NCBI RefSeq assembly: GCF_003286415.2
Contig: NZ_CP043450.1
Coordinates: forward strand, 7,440,001 to 7,504,000
Length of the DNA stretch: 64,000 nucleotides
Origin: Mucilaginibacter rubeus
GTDB lineage: Bacteria > Bacteroidota > Bacteroidia > Sphingobacteriales > Sphingobacteriaceae
Reading direction: 5' to 3'
The notes under the pieces were generated by a model, which had not been told where the DNA came from, ran no database searches, and worked only from the letters and a program-made list of their open reading frames with translations. A program made the position numbers and the translations under genes. Positions 53,858 to 62,945 of this stretch are shown here, in pieces. Every line of letters begins with the position of its first letter. Position 1 is the first letter of the stretch.

Positions 53858-54460
53858 TTATTTTAAAAAGTGGGCGTATCCCATAACAAACAACAGAAAA
53901 ACAAGGTCGTTCTTCTCCGAAAGGTTCTCTTTTATGAACTTATTGGCAGCCATGATATGTTTCTTGACCGTTTCTGTTGAAATGGAAAGCATTTCCGCAA
54001 TTTCGCTATGCTTTAAAAGCCCAACGCGGCTTAACTCATAAACCTTTTTCTGCTGGGGAGGGAGTTTTTCAATCAGCCTGTCAATCACAAGGCACAGGTT
54101 TTCTTCCGGTGAGATATTATCCGGCAGATGAAACTCTTCCTGGTATTGCCTTTCCCATTCTTGCTGTTTGATATGCGCGCTGGCCCGCTCTTTTAAAAAG
54201 CGATAAGTGCGGTTACGGGTTATGATAAAAAGGTAATTGGTAAAACTTTCAATTGCTGTTAGATCCTGTCGCTTGGCCCAGATCTTCACAAAAACATCCT
54301 GTACAATTTCTTCGGCGGCTTCAGCAGATTCTGTAACGCGGTAAACGTATTGACCAAGATGCTTGTAATAAGAATCAAAAAGACAAGAAAAAGCCCTTGT
54401 ATCCCCACTGGCTACTTTACTTAGAATTTCATTTTCATTATGGAGCGGTCGAATTGGCAA
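53858..54460 (-). CDS. ECF RNA polymerase sigma-70 factor
   Basis: 200 residues. Region 2 (FSCLFDSYYKHLGQYVYRVT, EEIVQDVFVKIWAKR) and region 4 (LPPQQKKVYELSRVGLLKHSEIAEMLSISTETVKKHI) are present. The start must be TTG at 54460: an in-frame stop lies just upstream, there is no early ATG, and the start fits the usual MPI-x-PLHNE beginning of Sphingobacteriaceae homologues. It pairs with the FecR gene 73 bases downstream and should drive the SusCD-GH28-GH89 locus. Confidence 0.92.
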   Translation of the reverse strand: MPIRPLHNENEILSKVASGDTRAFSCLFDSYYKHLGQYVYRVTESAEAAEEIVQDVFVKIWAKRQDLTAIESFTNYLFIITRNRTYRFLKERASAHIKQQEWERQYQEEFHLPDNISPEENLCLVIDRLIEKLPPQQKKVYELSRVGLLKHSEIAEMLSISTETVKKHIMAANKFIKENLSEKNDLVFLLFVMGYAHFLK

Positions 54461-54701
54461 TGTTAAGTTTAATTGAATTTAAAATTATATAATTTTTATC
54501 ACACTAATAATTTATTGGTGTAATAATTACAATAAAAAATGAAATAGCATCGGGATCGGCACAAGCAATTAACCTGTTTTGCAGGCCATTTACAGTCACT
54601 CTCTAAAAGCGAACACCAGTATGTTCGTTTTCGCAACAATCTTAATATCGCTTATTGTTTAATTTGTTGTTATTTAATGCGTTGTATGTTTGGAATGACG
54701 A

Positions 54702-57700
54702 TTGTACCCGATAAATCACTTGAACTCATACACACTCCATATTACCCTGTACGACCTGTTGTTTTTCGGCGCGATATTTATTGGGCTGGCTTTTGTTCTG
54801 TTGCTGACATTTGTAAAAAGCATTAACCTTGCAGCTAACCGGTTGCTGTCCCTGGCGCTGTTTATCATGATCCTGTGGATGATGAGGATCTTGGCCATTG
54901 ATATCCGCCTCGAAACCTATCTGCCCCGGTGGGACCGGGTACCAATGCAGTTTTTACTGACATTAGGGCCGCTCATCTATTTCTATGTGTTGAAAATAAC
55001 GCGACCGGCATATCAAATCGGTTGGAGAGATCTGCTGCATTTTACCCCATTGCTGATTGAACAGGCCGCTTTTTTAGTGGAGGTTAGGGAAGGCGTTAAC
55101 TTAGACGTAGCTACCTACCGTACTCCCACTTTCCGGTTGCTGAACCCGGTAATGCAACTGCTTATATTTATTTCGATCATCATCTATCTATACCGTGCTT
55201 ATCAACTGATCCAAAATTTTTACAGCCGGCTTCAACCAGTTTTGATGGACAGGTCGCTTCTTGAATTTCGATGGTTGCGCCGTTTGATAGTGGCAACTGC
55301 CGTGCTATGGTTGTTATGGATAGCCTATGCGACTGTTGATTATTTTGGCTATCCGAACCAATCAGAGATCCACATTTATTACCCGTTTTATATCTTTTTC
55401 GTAGTGATCATTATCTGGACGGCCGCCGCAGCGTTCTTAAAACCGCAGGCTGGTATGATGATGGTCACCCAATCCCCTGTACCAAAACTTTTGCCCACAA
55501 TTGACCACAGGGAAAAAGGCATCTGGCTCAAAAAGGCCATGGAAACTAACCAGTACTTCCTCGACCCGGAACTAAGCCTGAGCTCTCTTGCCGAGAAACT
55601 TGGCCTTACCAGCCATGAATTGTCGCGGATCATTAATACCGTGCTTAAAAAAAGCTTTAGTGATTTTGTTAACGAGTACCGGGTGCGTGATGTAGCCATA
55701 AAAATGCATGATCCTGCTTATAGTCATATTACCCTGCTGGGTATTGCATTTGAATCGGGCTTCAATTCCAAAGCTACCTTTAACCGTATTTTTAAGCAGG
55801 TAACAGGAAAAAGCCCGGTAGAATATAAAGCGCTTCAGAAAAAAGAGGTCTTATCTTATAATTTGAGACGCTACCCTCAACAGGCGGCAATAATTTCGAA
55901 TCATGAAACCACCCCAAGGTGGTCGAATGGCAAATTAAACCGCAATTATATGTTTCGCAATTATTTAAAAACCGCCTGGAGAAATTTATTAAAGAACGCA
56001 TTCTATTCGGCTCTTAATATTGCCGGTCTTACAATGGGATTAGCCGTTGGCATCTTAGTATTGCTTTGGGTTCAGGACGAACTCAGTTTCGATAGTTCAT
56101 ACAAAAAGGCGAAAGATATTTACCGCCTTGAACTTTGGGGAGGTACCGGCAACAACAGGCAGATATTCACTATAGGTGTAGCTCCCATAGGATCCTTCTC
56201 CAAACAGCAATTACCCGCTATTCAGGATTACGCGCGCCTTACCGGTAATTCGGATTACTCGCTTTATAAGTACAAGGATAAAGTGTTTGGGGATGAGAAT
56301 GCTGTTTATGCCGATCCATCGCTGTTTTCAATGTTTGATCTGGATTTGATAAAAGGTAATAAGGCGAAACCTTTCACCGATGACAATTCGGTAGTAATCA
56401 CCCAGAAAACTGCTGAAAAGTTTTTTGGCGACCAAGACCCGATAGGAAAAGTGATTACTGGCGATGATAAAATTAACCTTACCGTAAGCGGCGTGATCCC
56501 TGATATCCCGAAGAACTCCAGCATGCAATATGACATGGTGATGCCGATCAGCTTCCATTTTAAACAGCAACTGGCCCTAAAGAATGATTTAAGCAACAAT
56601 TTCGGTTTCTTGAATTATATCACCTTTTTGCAGATCAAACCGGGGAGTGATCTGAATAAGTTAGCTAAACAAATAACGGGTGTGCATGTAAGTCATAGCC
56701 CTGGCGATACCGATGCCGATTACCTGTTGCTGCCGCTCACTAAAATGCATTTGTATAATGCTGATATGAGTGATAATGGCATTACCACAGTACGCATATT
56801 TGTTGTTATTGCCGTGCTGATATTGGTGATTGCCTGTATCAATTATGTGAACCTCTCCACGGCCCGGTCTATGTTGAGGGCTAAAGAGATTAGCATGCGC
56901 AAGATCATCGGTGCGGCCCGGATGCATTTGTTTATGCAGTTTATTATTGAAACGGCTTTACTGTTTATAATAGCCGCTGTATTTGCAGTAGTGCTCATCT
57001 ACCTGCTGATGCCGGTATTCAATAAAGTATCCGGCAAGGATATGGCCTTTAACTTAAGCGATTATCATGTATGGCTGTTGCTTTTAACTGCCATTGCAGC
57101 AACATTGGCCGCCTCAAGCATTTACCCAGCCTTGTTACTTTCGTCCTTTGAACCTTTAAAAGCGCTTAAAGGAAAAATATCGGCAGGCATAGGCGATGTG
57201 CTGTTCCGCAAGATATTGGTGGTTACGCAATTTACATTTTCTATTATTCTCATTATTGGCACTATCGTAATAACGGGGCAGCTGAATTTTATCCGGACTA
57301 CAGGTGTCGGGTATGATAAAACGCATGTGATCACCTTCTGGATGCGTGACATGGACAAACACTATGATGCCGTTAAAGCCGAATTGCTGAAACAACCCGG
57401 CGTACTTGGCGTAACCCGCTCTAACCAAAACATCATCCACTTTCAGGGTTTTACGGGAGATGTAGATTGGGATGGGAGAGACCCGAAGCAAAATATCATT
57501 ATGCATCCTATTGTGGTAGACCGCGACCTGGTATCTTTCTTTAAAATGAAACTGGTGGCAGGCACCTCCTTTACAGGCGGAAAGATGGATACCGCACACT
57601 ACATTTTGAACGAAACCGCCATTAAGGAAATGGGTATTAAAAACCCTGTAGGCAAACGATTCAGAATGGGTGGCACCACCGGAACAATAATTGGCGTAGT

Positions 57701-58307
57701 GAAAAATTTCCATTACTCCTCTATGAAGGAAAAGATAGCGCCGTCAATTTTCTGGTTCTCGCCGCAGCTTTTGAATAAAATATACATAAAAACCACCGGC
57801 ACCGATGCCCCTAAGGTACTTGCCGCTGCCGAAAAACAGTTTAAACAGTACAATGGGCAATACCCCTTTGGTTACGCGTTTTTGGATGATATGTTCAATT
57901 ATATGTACCAGAGCGAACAGCGTGAGGGAACCCTGTTTACCGATTTCGCGGCTATCGCTATATTTATTTCTTGTCTCGGCTTGCTGGGGTTGGCAGCTTA
58001 TACGGCACAGGTACGCACCCGCGAAATTGGTGTGCGTAAAGTATTAGGTGCAAGCGTAAGCGGGATAGTGCGCTTATTAGCGAGGGATTTCATCAAACTG
58101 GTACTCATAGCCATTGCTATTGCCGCGCCGTTGGCCTGGTATTTCATGTACAAATGGCTGCAGAATTTTGCTTACAAGATTGATATTACCTGGTGGGTAT
58201 TTGTATTGGCCGGCGGCATGGCTATCCTTATTGCATTTATTACCATAAGTTTCCAGGCGGTAAAAGCTGCGTTGACAAACCCGGTAAAGAGTTTAAGGAG
58301 CGAGTGA
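54702..58307 (+). CDS. Fusion of membrane AraC-type regulator and FtsX/MacB ABC permease
   Basis: About 1201 residues; the start is probably TTG 54702 or a TTG shortly after. Residues 1-240 hold about seven membrane helices. Residues 285-385 form an AraC helix-turn-helix (LSLSSLAEKLGLTSHELSRIIN, LLGIAFESGFNSKATFNRIF). After a short linker, residue 417 (MFRNYLKTAWRNLLKN) begins a complete MacB-type permease with periplasmic domains and two FtsX modules, the last ending in TREIGVRKVLGASVSGIV. No stop or frameshift separates the halves. ATG 55950 could start a free permease internally. No ATPase gene is adjacent. Confidence 0.85.
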   Translation: MYPINHLNSYTLHITLYDLLFFGAIFIGLAFVLLLTFVKSINLAANRLLSLALFIMILWMMRILAIDIRLETYLPRWDRVPMQFLLTLGPLIYFYVLKITRPAYQIGWRDLLHFTPLLIEQAAFLVEVREGVNLDVATYRTPTFRLLNPVMQLLIFISIIIYLYRAYQLIQNFYSRLQPVLMDRSLLEFRWLRRLIVATAVLWLLWIAYATVDYFGYPNQSEIHIYYPFYIFFVVIIIWTAAAAFLKPQAGMMMVTQSPVPKLLPTIDHREKGIWLKKAMETNQYFLDPELSLSSLAEKLGLTSHELSRIINTVLKKSFSDFVNEYRVRDVAIKMHDPAYSHITLLGIAFESGFNSKATFNRIFKQVTGKSPVEYKALQKKEVLSYNLRRYPQQAAIISNHETTPRWSNGKLNRNYMFRNYLKTAWRNLLKNAFYSALNIAGLTMGLAVGILVLLWVQDELSFDSSYKKAKDIYRLELWGGTGNNRQIFTIGVAPIGSFSKQQLPAIQDYARLTGNSDYSLYKYKDKVFGDENAVYADPSLFSMFDLDLIKGNKAKPFTDDNSVVITQKTAEKFFGDQDPIGKVITGDDKINLTVSGVIPDIPKNSSMQYDMVMPISFHFKQQLALKNDLSNNFGFLNYITFLQIKPGSDLNKLAKQITGVHVSHSPGDTDADYLLLPLTKMHLYNADMSDNGITTVRIFVVIAVLILVIACINYVNLSTARSMLRAKEISMRKIIGAARMHLFMQFIIETALLFIIAAVFAVVLIYLLMPVFNKVSGKDMAFNLSDYHVWLLLLTAIAATLAASSIYPALLLSSFEPLKALKGKISAGIGDVLFRKILVVTQFTFSIILIIGTIVITGQLNFIRTTGVGYDKTHVITFWMRDMDKHYDAVKAELLKQPGVLGVTRSNQNIIHFQGFTGDVDWDGRDPKQNIIMHPIVVDRDLVSFFKMKLVAGTSFTGGKMDTAHYILNETAIKEMGIKNPVGKRFRMGGTTGTIIGVVKNFHYSSMKEKIAPSIFWFSPQLLNKIYIKTTGTDAPKVLAAAEKQFKQYNGQYPFGYAFLDDMFNYMYQSEQREGTLFTDFAAIAIFISCLGLLGLAAYTAQVRTREIGVRKVLGASVSGIVRLLARDFIKLVLIAIAIAAPLAWYFMYKWLQNFAYKIDITWWVFVLAGGMAILIAFITISFQAVKAALTNPVKSLRSE

Positions 58308-58348
58308 GCTATACCGAAAACACTTACCGGGTTGGTCTGACGGAATGA

Positions 58349-59248
58349 TCAGCTCAGTACTTTCTTCTTCTGAAGTGAGAGCAGAAAAACGGTAGCAATG
58401 ATGAGCAAGGTCCCCATCCAGTCAATCAATTGAAATGAAAGGCCAAGAACAAACACCGCGATGAATGTAGCTGAAAGCGGCTCTGCTGATGTGAGGATGC
58501 TGGCCTTTTGTCCGCCGATAAGGTGGACTGCATTCAGATAAAGGTAAAATGGGATCAGCGTACCAAAAATGATCACGAAGGCGGTATTCATGTAGGTATA
58601 GCTATCCCATACACCATCATAGTTCCACGGAGCTTTAAAAAATGAAATAGCCAAACCGCCGATAAACAATCCCCAGCCTATAACGCTTATAGGGCTGTAC
58701 TTTTTTAATAAAGGTACCGGCATAAGCGTATAAATTGCCAGGCTTACTGCCGAAGCCATACCAAGTCCGAATGCCAGTGGAGATATATTGAACGCGTGAA
58801 AGTTACCATGTGTTACCAGCAGGAATGTACCCGAAACAGCAAGGGTTACAGAAATATACTCGATAAGGGATAATTTGTGGCCATGTCGCAAAGCCATATA
58901 AATAGCGATAAGTACCGGCGCCGAAAATTGCAGAATGGTAGCGGTGGCAGCATTTGAATATTTAATAGCCGCAAAGTAGGTGTATTGAACGGTAAGCATA
59001 CCCAGGATGCCGAACAACAACAACTTAACCCTGTCTTTAGGGGCAGTCCATATTTTCAGGATGTCACGGTCTTTTTTGACCACCGCCGCGCCAAGCAACA
59101 AAGCACCAGCGCATAGCATCCTTGCCGACATTAACCACTCTACGCTGATACCGCGTTTCTGAAAAAGGAATTGCCCGCACGTTCCGGATACTCCCCACAG
59201 CATGGCGGCAGCCAGCGCCATAAATATTCCTTTATTGATGTTTTTCAT
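58349..59248 (-). CDS. EamA/DMT-family membrane transporter
   Basis: 299 residues from ATG 59248. Ten predicted membrane helices form two EamA repeats; the first begins IFMALAAAMLWGVSGTCGQF and has QYTYFAAIKYSNAATATILQFSAPVLIAIYM. The second has FVIIFGTLIPFYLYLNAVHLIGGQKASILTSAEPL. Members export amino acids or other metabolites. It is divergent from an Lrp/AsnC regulator, so amino-acid efflux controlled by that regulator is a reasonable inference. Confidence 0.9.
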   Translation of the reverse strand: MKNINKGIFMALAAAMLWGVSGTCGQFLFQKRGISVEWLMSARMLCAGALLLGAAVVKKDRDILKIWTAPKDRVKLLLFGILGMLTVQYTYFAAIKYSNAATATILQFSAPVLIAIYMALRHGHKLSLIEYISVTLAVSGTFLLVTHGNFHAFNISPLAFGLGMASAVSLAIYTLMPVPLLKKYSPISVIGWGLFIGGLAISFFKAPWNYDGVWDSYTYMNTAFVIIFGTLIPFYLYLNAVHLIGGQKASILTSAEPLSATFIAVFVLGLSFQLIDWMGTLLIIATVFLLSLQKKKVLS

Positions 59249-59342
59249 TATTACCTTATTGAGTTGCAATATTAGTGCGTAAATCCTGCATTTTTTGATT
59301 AAAAATGAGGTGTATTTTGCAATTTTATTTCATTTTTGAGAA

Positions 59343-59810
59343 ATGCAACCATTAGATAAGCTCGACCATAAGATATTGGAGATGATGCAGGTGAATAACA
59401 CGGTATCGCAGCGCGATATCGGCGAGGCCATTGGGCTTTCGGCACCGGCAGTACAACGGCGTATCACCCGCTTAAGGGAAACCGGCGTGATCCGGCAAGA
59501 TATTTCGATAATTGATCCGGAATACCTGGGTTCGCCAATTACTATAGTTGTCCAGGTAGAGATGGAAACCGATAAGGTGACCATCATTAACGAAACTAAA
59601 GAGCGTTTCAGGAAAACGCCGCAGGTACAGCAATGCTATTACGTTACCGGCGAGGTAGATTTTATGCTGATCATCATGGTGTTTACCATGAAAGAATATG
59701 AGGCGCTTACACACGAGTTGTTTTTTAACAATCCGGGTATTAAGCGTTTCAAATCGTCGATAAGTATGGATATCGTAAAGTACGGGCTTGCTTTTCCGAT
59801 GCCGAAATAG
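59343..59810 (+). CDS. Lrp/AsnC-family transcriptional regulator
   Basis: 155 residues. The helix-turn-helix (LDKLDHKILEMMQVNNTVSQ, IGEAIGLSAPAVQRRITRLRETGVI) is followed by the RAM ligand-binding domain (ITIVVQVEMETDKV, VQQCYYVTGEVDFMLIIMV). It probably binds an amino acid and controls the divergent EamA transporter 94 bases away. Confidence 0.94.
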   Translation: MQPLDKLDHKILEMMQVNNTVSQRDIGEAIGLSAPAVQRRITRLRETGVIRQDISIIDPEYLGSPITIVVQVEMETDKVTIINETKERFRKTPQVQQCYYVTGEVDFMLIIMVFTMKEYEALTHELFFNNPGIKRFKSSISMDIVKYGLAFPMPK

Positions 59811-59832
59811 AGCTTAACGTGTGAGTTTTTGA

Positions 59833-62601
59833 TTATGAGTGTTGTTTCCGTTTAAACTCGCTCGGGGTACAGTTGTATTTGGCTTTAAACACCGTTGAGA
59901 AATAATTGGGACTGGCAAAGCCTACCATATAGGTAATTTCAGAAATAGAATAACTTTCGTGCACCAGCAAATATTTTGCTTTTTTGAGGCGACGGTTCAA
60001 AATATAATCGGTAATGCTGCAGCCAAGCAGGGCTTTAACCTTACGGTATAATTGTACCCTCGAAATGCCTATGGTTTTGCAGATATCATCAACATTGAGA
60101 TTTTCATTGGCCAGGTTCTGTTCTACAATGCCTGCAAAATCGTTCAGGAATTTTTTATCGAGGGTTTTGGATACCGGCATTTTACCATGACTTACTTCGC
60201 TGCTGAAATGCTCTTTCAGGATTACCCTGTTTTTGATAAGGTTTTTGATGGTAGCCAGTAATTGGTCAAAATTGAAAGGTTTAACCATGTAATAGTCGGC
60301 CATGCTGCGGATGCCGTCAATCTGCTGCTCCATACTTGCCTGCGCGGTTAACAATATTACAGGTATGTGCGATGTGCGCATGTCTGTTTTAAGACTCTCG
60401 GTAATGGCCTTACCCGAAATGCCGGGTAATACCACATCAGATATGATCAGGTCCGGAACCTTTTCAAAGGCCTCGCTCAATCCCTGGTGACCATTATCGG
60501 CTGTAAAAATCTCATAATCGGCACCCAGTTTATCATTAAGGTAGTTTAACAGATCTGCATTATCCTCAATGATCAGTATTGATTGCTCTTTAGGCGTTTC
60601 AAAATGATCGGCGTTGTTGTTTGGCTCGGCTTGTTCCAGGTCGGTGATATAGATTTTTGCGCGCTCGTCGATAGCATCGGCATTGCCTGTCCGTGTATTT
60701 TTTTCGGTGGTGTATTTATATGGGTTGCCCAGTGGTAAAGTGATAGTAAACGCAGTTCCCTGCCATTTTTTGCTTCTTACTGCAATGGTGCCATGATGAA
60801 TACCGATGATTTCTTTTGAAAGAGATAAGCCCAGGCCCGAGCCTTTGGCATTGCCGTTATCTGCCTGGTAAAACTGATCAAAAACATGCTCGGCTTCCTC
60901 GGGCTCCATGCCTATGCCATTATCGCTAACGGTTATTTCTACGTTGTCGTTATCGGTAACTGTAATGCTGAGTTCGATGTGCCCGTTATCTTTAGTAAAC
61001 TTCAAGGCATTTGATACCAGGTTGAAAAACACTTTGTCGAGCATATTCACATCAAACCAAACGGTTATGTTTTTTTCAGATGATGACAGGCTGATATTGA
61101 TATTGCGTTTTTGGGCATTATGATTAAAGCTATCCAATATATCGCGGACAAACTCAATCAGATTGTTGGGCGATGCATTTATCTGCTGTTTATCATATTC
61201 AATTTTGCGATAGTCTATCAGTTGGTTAACCAGCCGTAGTAGCCTGAATATGTTTTTATGGATGAGTTTCAAATTTTTCCCGGCTACAATGTTGAGCTTT
61301 TCGTTGCGCATCATATCTTCAACCGGCGACAGGATGAGGGTTAGCGGCGTGCGGAATTCATGTGAGATATTAGTAAAAAAATTGAGCTTGGCTTCGGTGG
61401 CGGCCTCGGCCCGTGCCGACATCTCGATCAACTGGTTACGCTGCGATAAGATTTCGTTGTTTTTGGCCTCCAGGCTTTTGTTGATCTTGCGGTTCTCCAT
61501 CAGCGAATAAAATGCAAGTCCCCCAAAAACTATGGCCAGCACCAGCGTAATAACAATAATATTGAGCACCAGCTCCTGGCTGTTATAAACCTCGCGTTGC
61601 TCCTGGAGCAGTGACTGCTGCCGTTCAATATCTTTTTGCTGACTGTTGATCTTGTTCCATTGTAATTTCATCAACTGTACGTTGGTGCTGTCGATAACCA
61701 ACGATTGCAATATGTTTTGCCGGGTAAACGACTCTTTATTTAAAATGCGGAAAGCTGTGGTTATGGCTTCCTTACCGCCGGTGGGGTAAAGCATACTGGC
61801 ATCAATAGTTTTTGCGGCCACCATTTGCAGCCCCCCGCTGTTTCCCGGCGAAGCGTCGACTCCAAATACTTTTATTTTGTGTTGGGGCTCCAGCCTGTTT
61901 AATACCTCGCGGGTGCCTTGTGCCATTACATCGTTATGGGCAAATATGGCATCGGCATTTTTTAAGGCTGGTTGTATCATTTCCAGTTGTTTTTGGGCAT
62001 TGGCCTTAAGCCAGTCGCCGTAAACCTGGGCTATGATATGGATATTGTTAAATTTTGAAAGCGCCTCGCCAAAGCCCCGCTGGCGTTCAATGGCTGGGGA
62101 GGAGCCAGGCAATCCCATTACTTCTATAACGTTGCCTCTGCCTTTCAACACCGAACCAACATATTCGCCGGCCATTTTGCCAAGCTGATAATTATTGGCC
62201 CCTACGTAAGCCGTGTACAGTTCAGATGATGTTTTACGGTCGATAACAATAACTGGGATACCTTTATTATAGGCCTGCTCTACCACCCCGGTAAGCGGCT
62301 GGGCCTCGTTAGGCGATATAATGAGCAGGTCTATACCATCATCCAGCATTTTTTTAACCTGTTCAACCTGCCTTTTGCTATTGCCATCGGCATCGGTGTA
62401 AATAAACTGAGCGTCGGGATGCAATGAAAGCTCCATTTTCATTTCGTCGAGCATATTGCGACGCCAAAGATCAGAGCCTATGCACTGCGAAAACCCTATC
62501 GTATACTGTGATTTTTTATCGGCTTTTTTGCAGCCGGTAAATAAAAGCAGCATGAATACAGGTAACAGAAATGTGTTGCGCAGTTTATGATACAAAGCCA
62601 T
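59833..62601 (-). CDS. Hybrid two-component system (HTCS) with periplasmic sugar-binding sensor
   Basis: 922 residues. A lipobox-like signal (LLLFTGC) precedes a type I periplasmic-binding-protein domain (about 33-305; IVIDRKTSSELYTAYVGANN), as in the fructose-sensing HTCS group. A membrane helix (about 345-366) follows. The kinase has His414 in NISHEFRTPL, the N box NLVSNALKF and G2 GSGLGLSLSKEI. The receiver has Asp722 in IISDVVLPG, and a C-terminal AraC helix-turn-helix ends it (about 820-918). It should sense a monosaccharide in the periplasm and activate the divergent sugar porter gene. Confidence 0.94.
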   Translation of the reverse strand: MALYHKLRNTFLLPVFMLLLFTGCKKADKKSQYTIGFSQCIGSDLWRRNMLDEMKMELSLHPDAQFIYTDADGNSKRQVEQVKKMLDDGIDLLIISPNEAQPLTGVVEQAYNKGIPVIVIDRKTSSELYTAYVGANNYQLGKMAGEYVGSVLKGRGNVIEVMGLPGSSPAIERQRGFGEALSKFNNIHIIAQVYGDWLKANAQKQLEMIQPALKNADAIFAHNDVMAQGTREVLNRLEPQHKIKVFGVDASPGNSGGLQMVAAKTIDASMLYPTGGKEAITTAFRILNKESFTRQNILQSLVIDSTNVQLMKLQWNKINSQQKDIERQQSLLQEQREVYNSQELVLNIIVITLVLAIVFGGLAFYSLMENRKINKSLEAKNNEILSQRNQLIEMSARAEAATEAKLNFFTNISHEFRTPLTLILSPVEDMMRNEKLNIVAGKNLKLIHKNIFRLLRLVNQLIDYRKIEYDKQQINASPNNLIEFVRDILDSFNHNAQKRNINISLSSSEKNITVWFDVNMLDKVFFNLVSNALKFTKDNGHIELSITVTDNDNVEITVSDNGIGMEPEEAEHVFDQFYQADNGNAKGSGLGLSLSKEIIGIHHGTIAVRSKKWQGTAFTITLPLGNPYKYTTEKNTRTGNADAIDERAKIYITDLEQAEPNNNADHFETPKEQSILIIEDNADLLNYLNDKLGADYEIFTADNGHQGLSEAFEKVPDLIISDVVLPGISGKAITESLKTDMRTSHIPVILLTAQASMEQQIDGIRSMADYYMVKPFNFDQLLATIKNLIKNRVILKEHFSSEVSHGKMPVSKTLDKKFLNDFAGIVEQNLANENLNVDDICKTIGISRVQLYRKVKALLGCSITDYILNRRLKKAKYLLVHESYSISEITYMVGFASPNYFSTVFKAKYNCTPSEFKRKQHS

Positions 62602-62670
62602 CAGCTTTTAATAAGGTATAAAGATGTTTAAACGTGGTTTAATTGGCCGGTGCAATCTTTTTGGGCACCA

Positions 62671-62803
62671 TGTATCAAATGTATAAATAAATGTTTCTAC
62701 AAAACAAAAAGGCTGGGTTCTGAAGCCTGTTACAATCCTGCAACCATGTATCAAAATTGAAATAACCCGGTAACATAATTGAAAGCTTTGTATCAAAATT
62801 GAA
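62671..62803. repeat. Three TGTATCAAA direct repeats between the HTCS and sugar-porter genes
   Basis: TGTATCAAA begins at 62671, 62747 and 62789; the last two copies extend to the 15-mer TGTATCAAAATTGAA. They lie in the 344-base divergent gap 62602-62945. AraC-type output domains of HTCS bind direct repeats, so these are candidate binding sites. The gap also has a 13-base palindrome, TCTGATTATCAGA, at 62822-62834. Confidence 0.5.
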
Positions 62804-62945
62804 TACTGTGAATTTTATTTGTCTGATTATCAGATATTTGCTTCTTGTTTGATTTTTGTACTTATTTGGTATGATATCAATAACTGCCGCTTTGCAAATG
62901 AACCTACTTTGCGACTGTAAATCCAATTAACACTTTATAATTATT

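Noticed and set aside
55950..58307. Separate FtsX permease gene starting at ATG 55950
   Set aside because: The frame is continuous with the AraC part, with no stop and no promoter-like sequence seen at the junction, so one fused gene is called.
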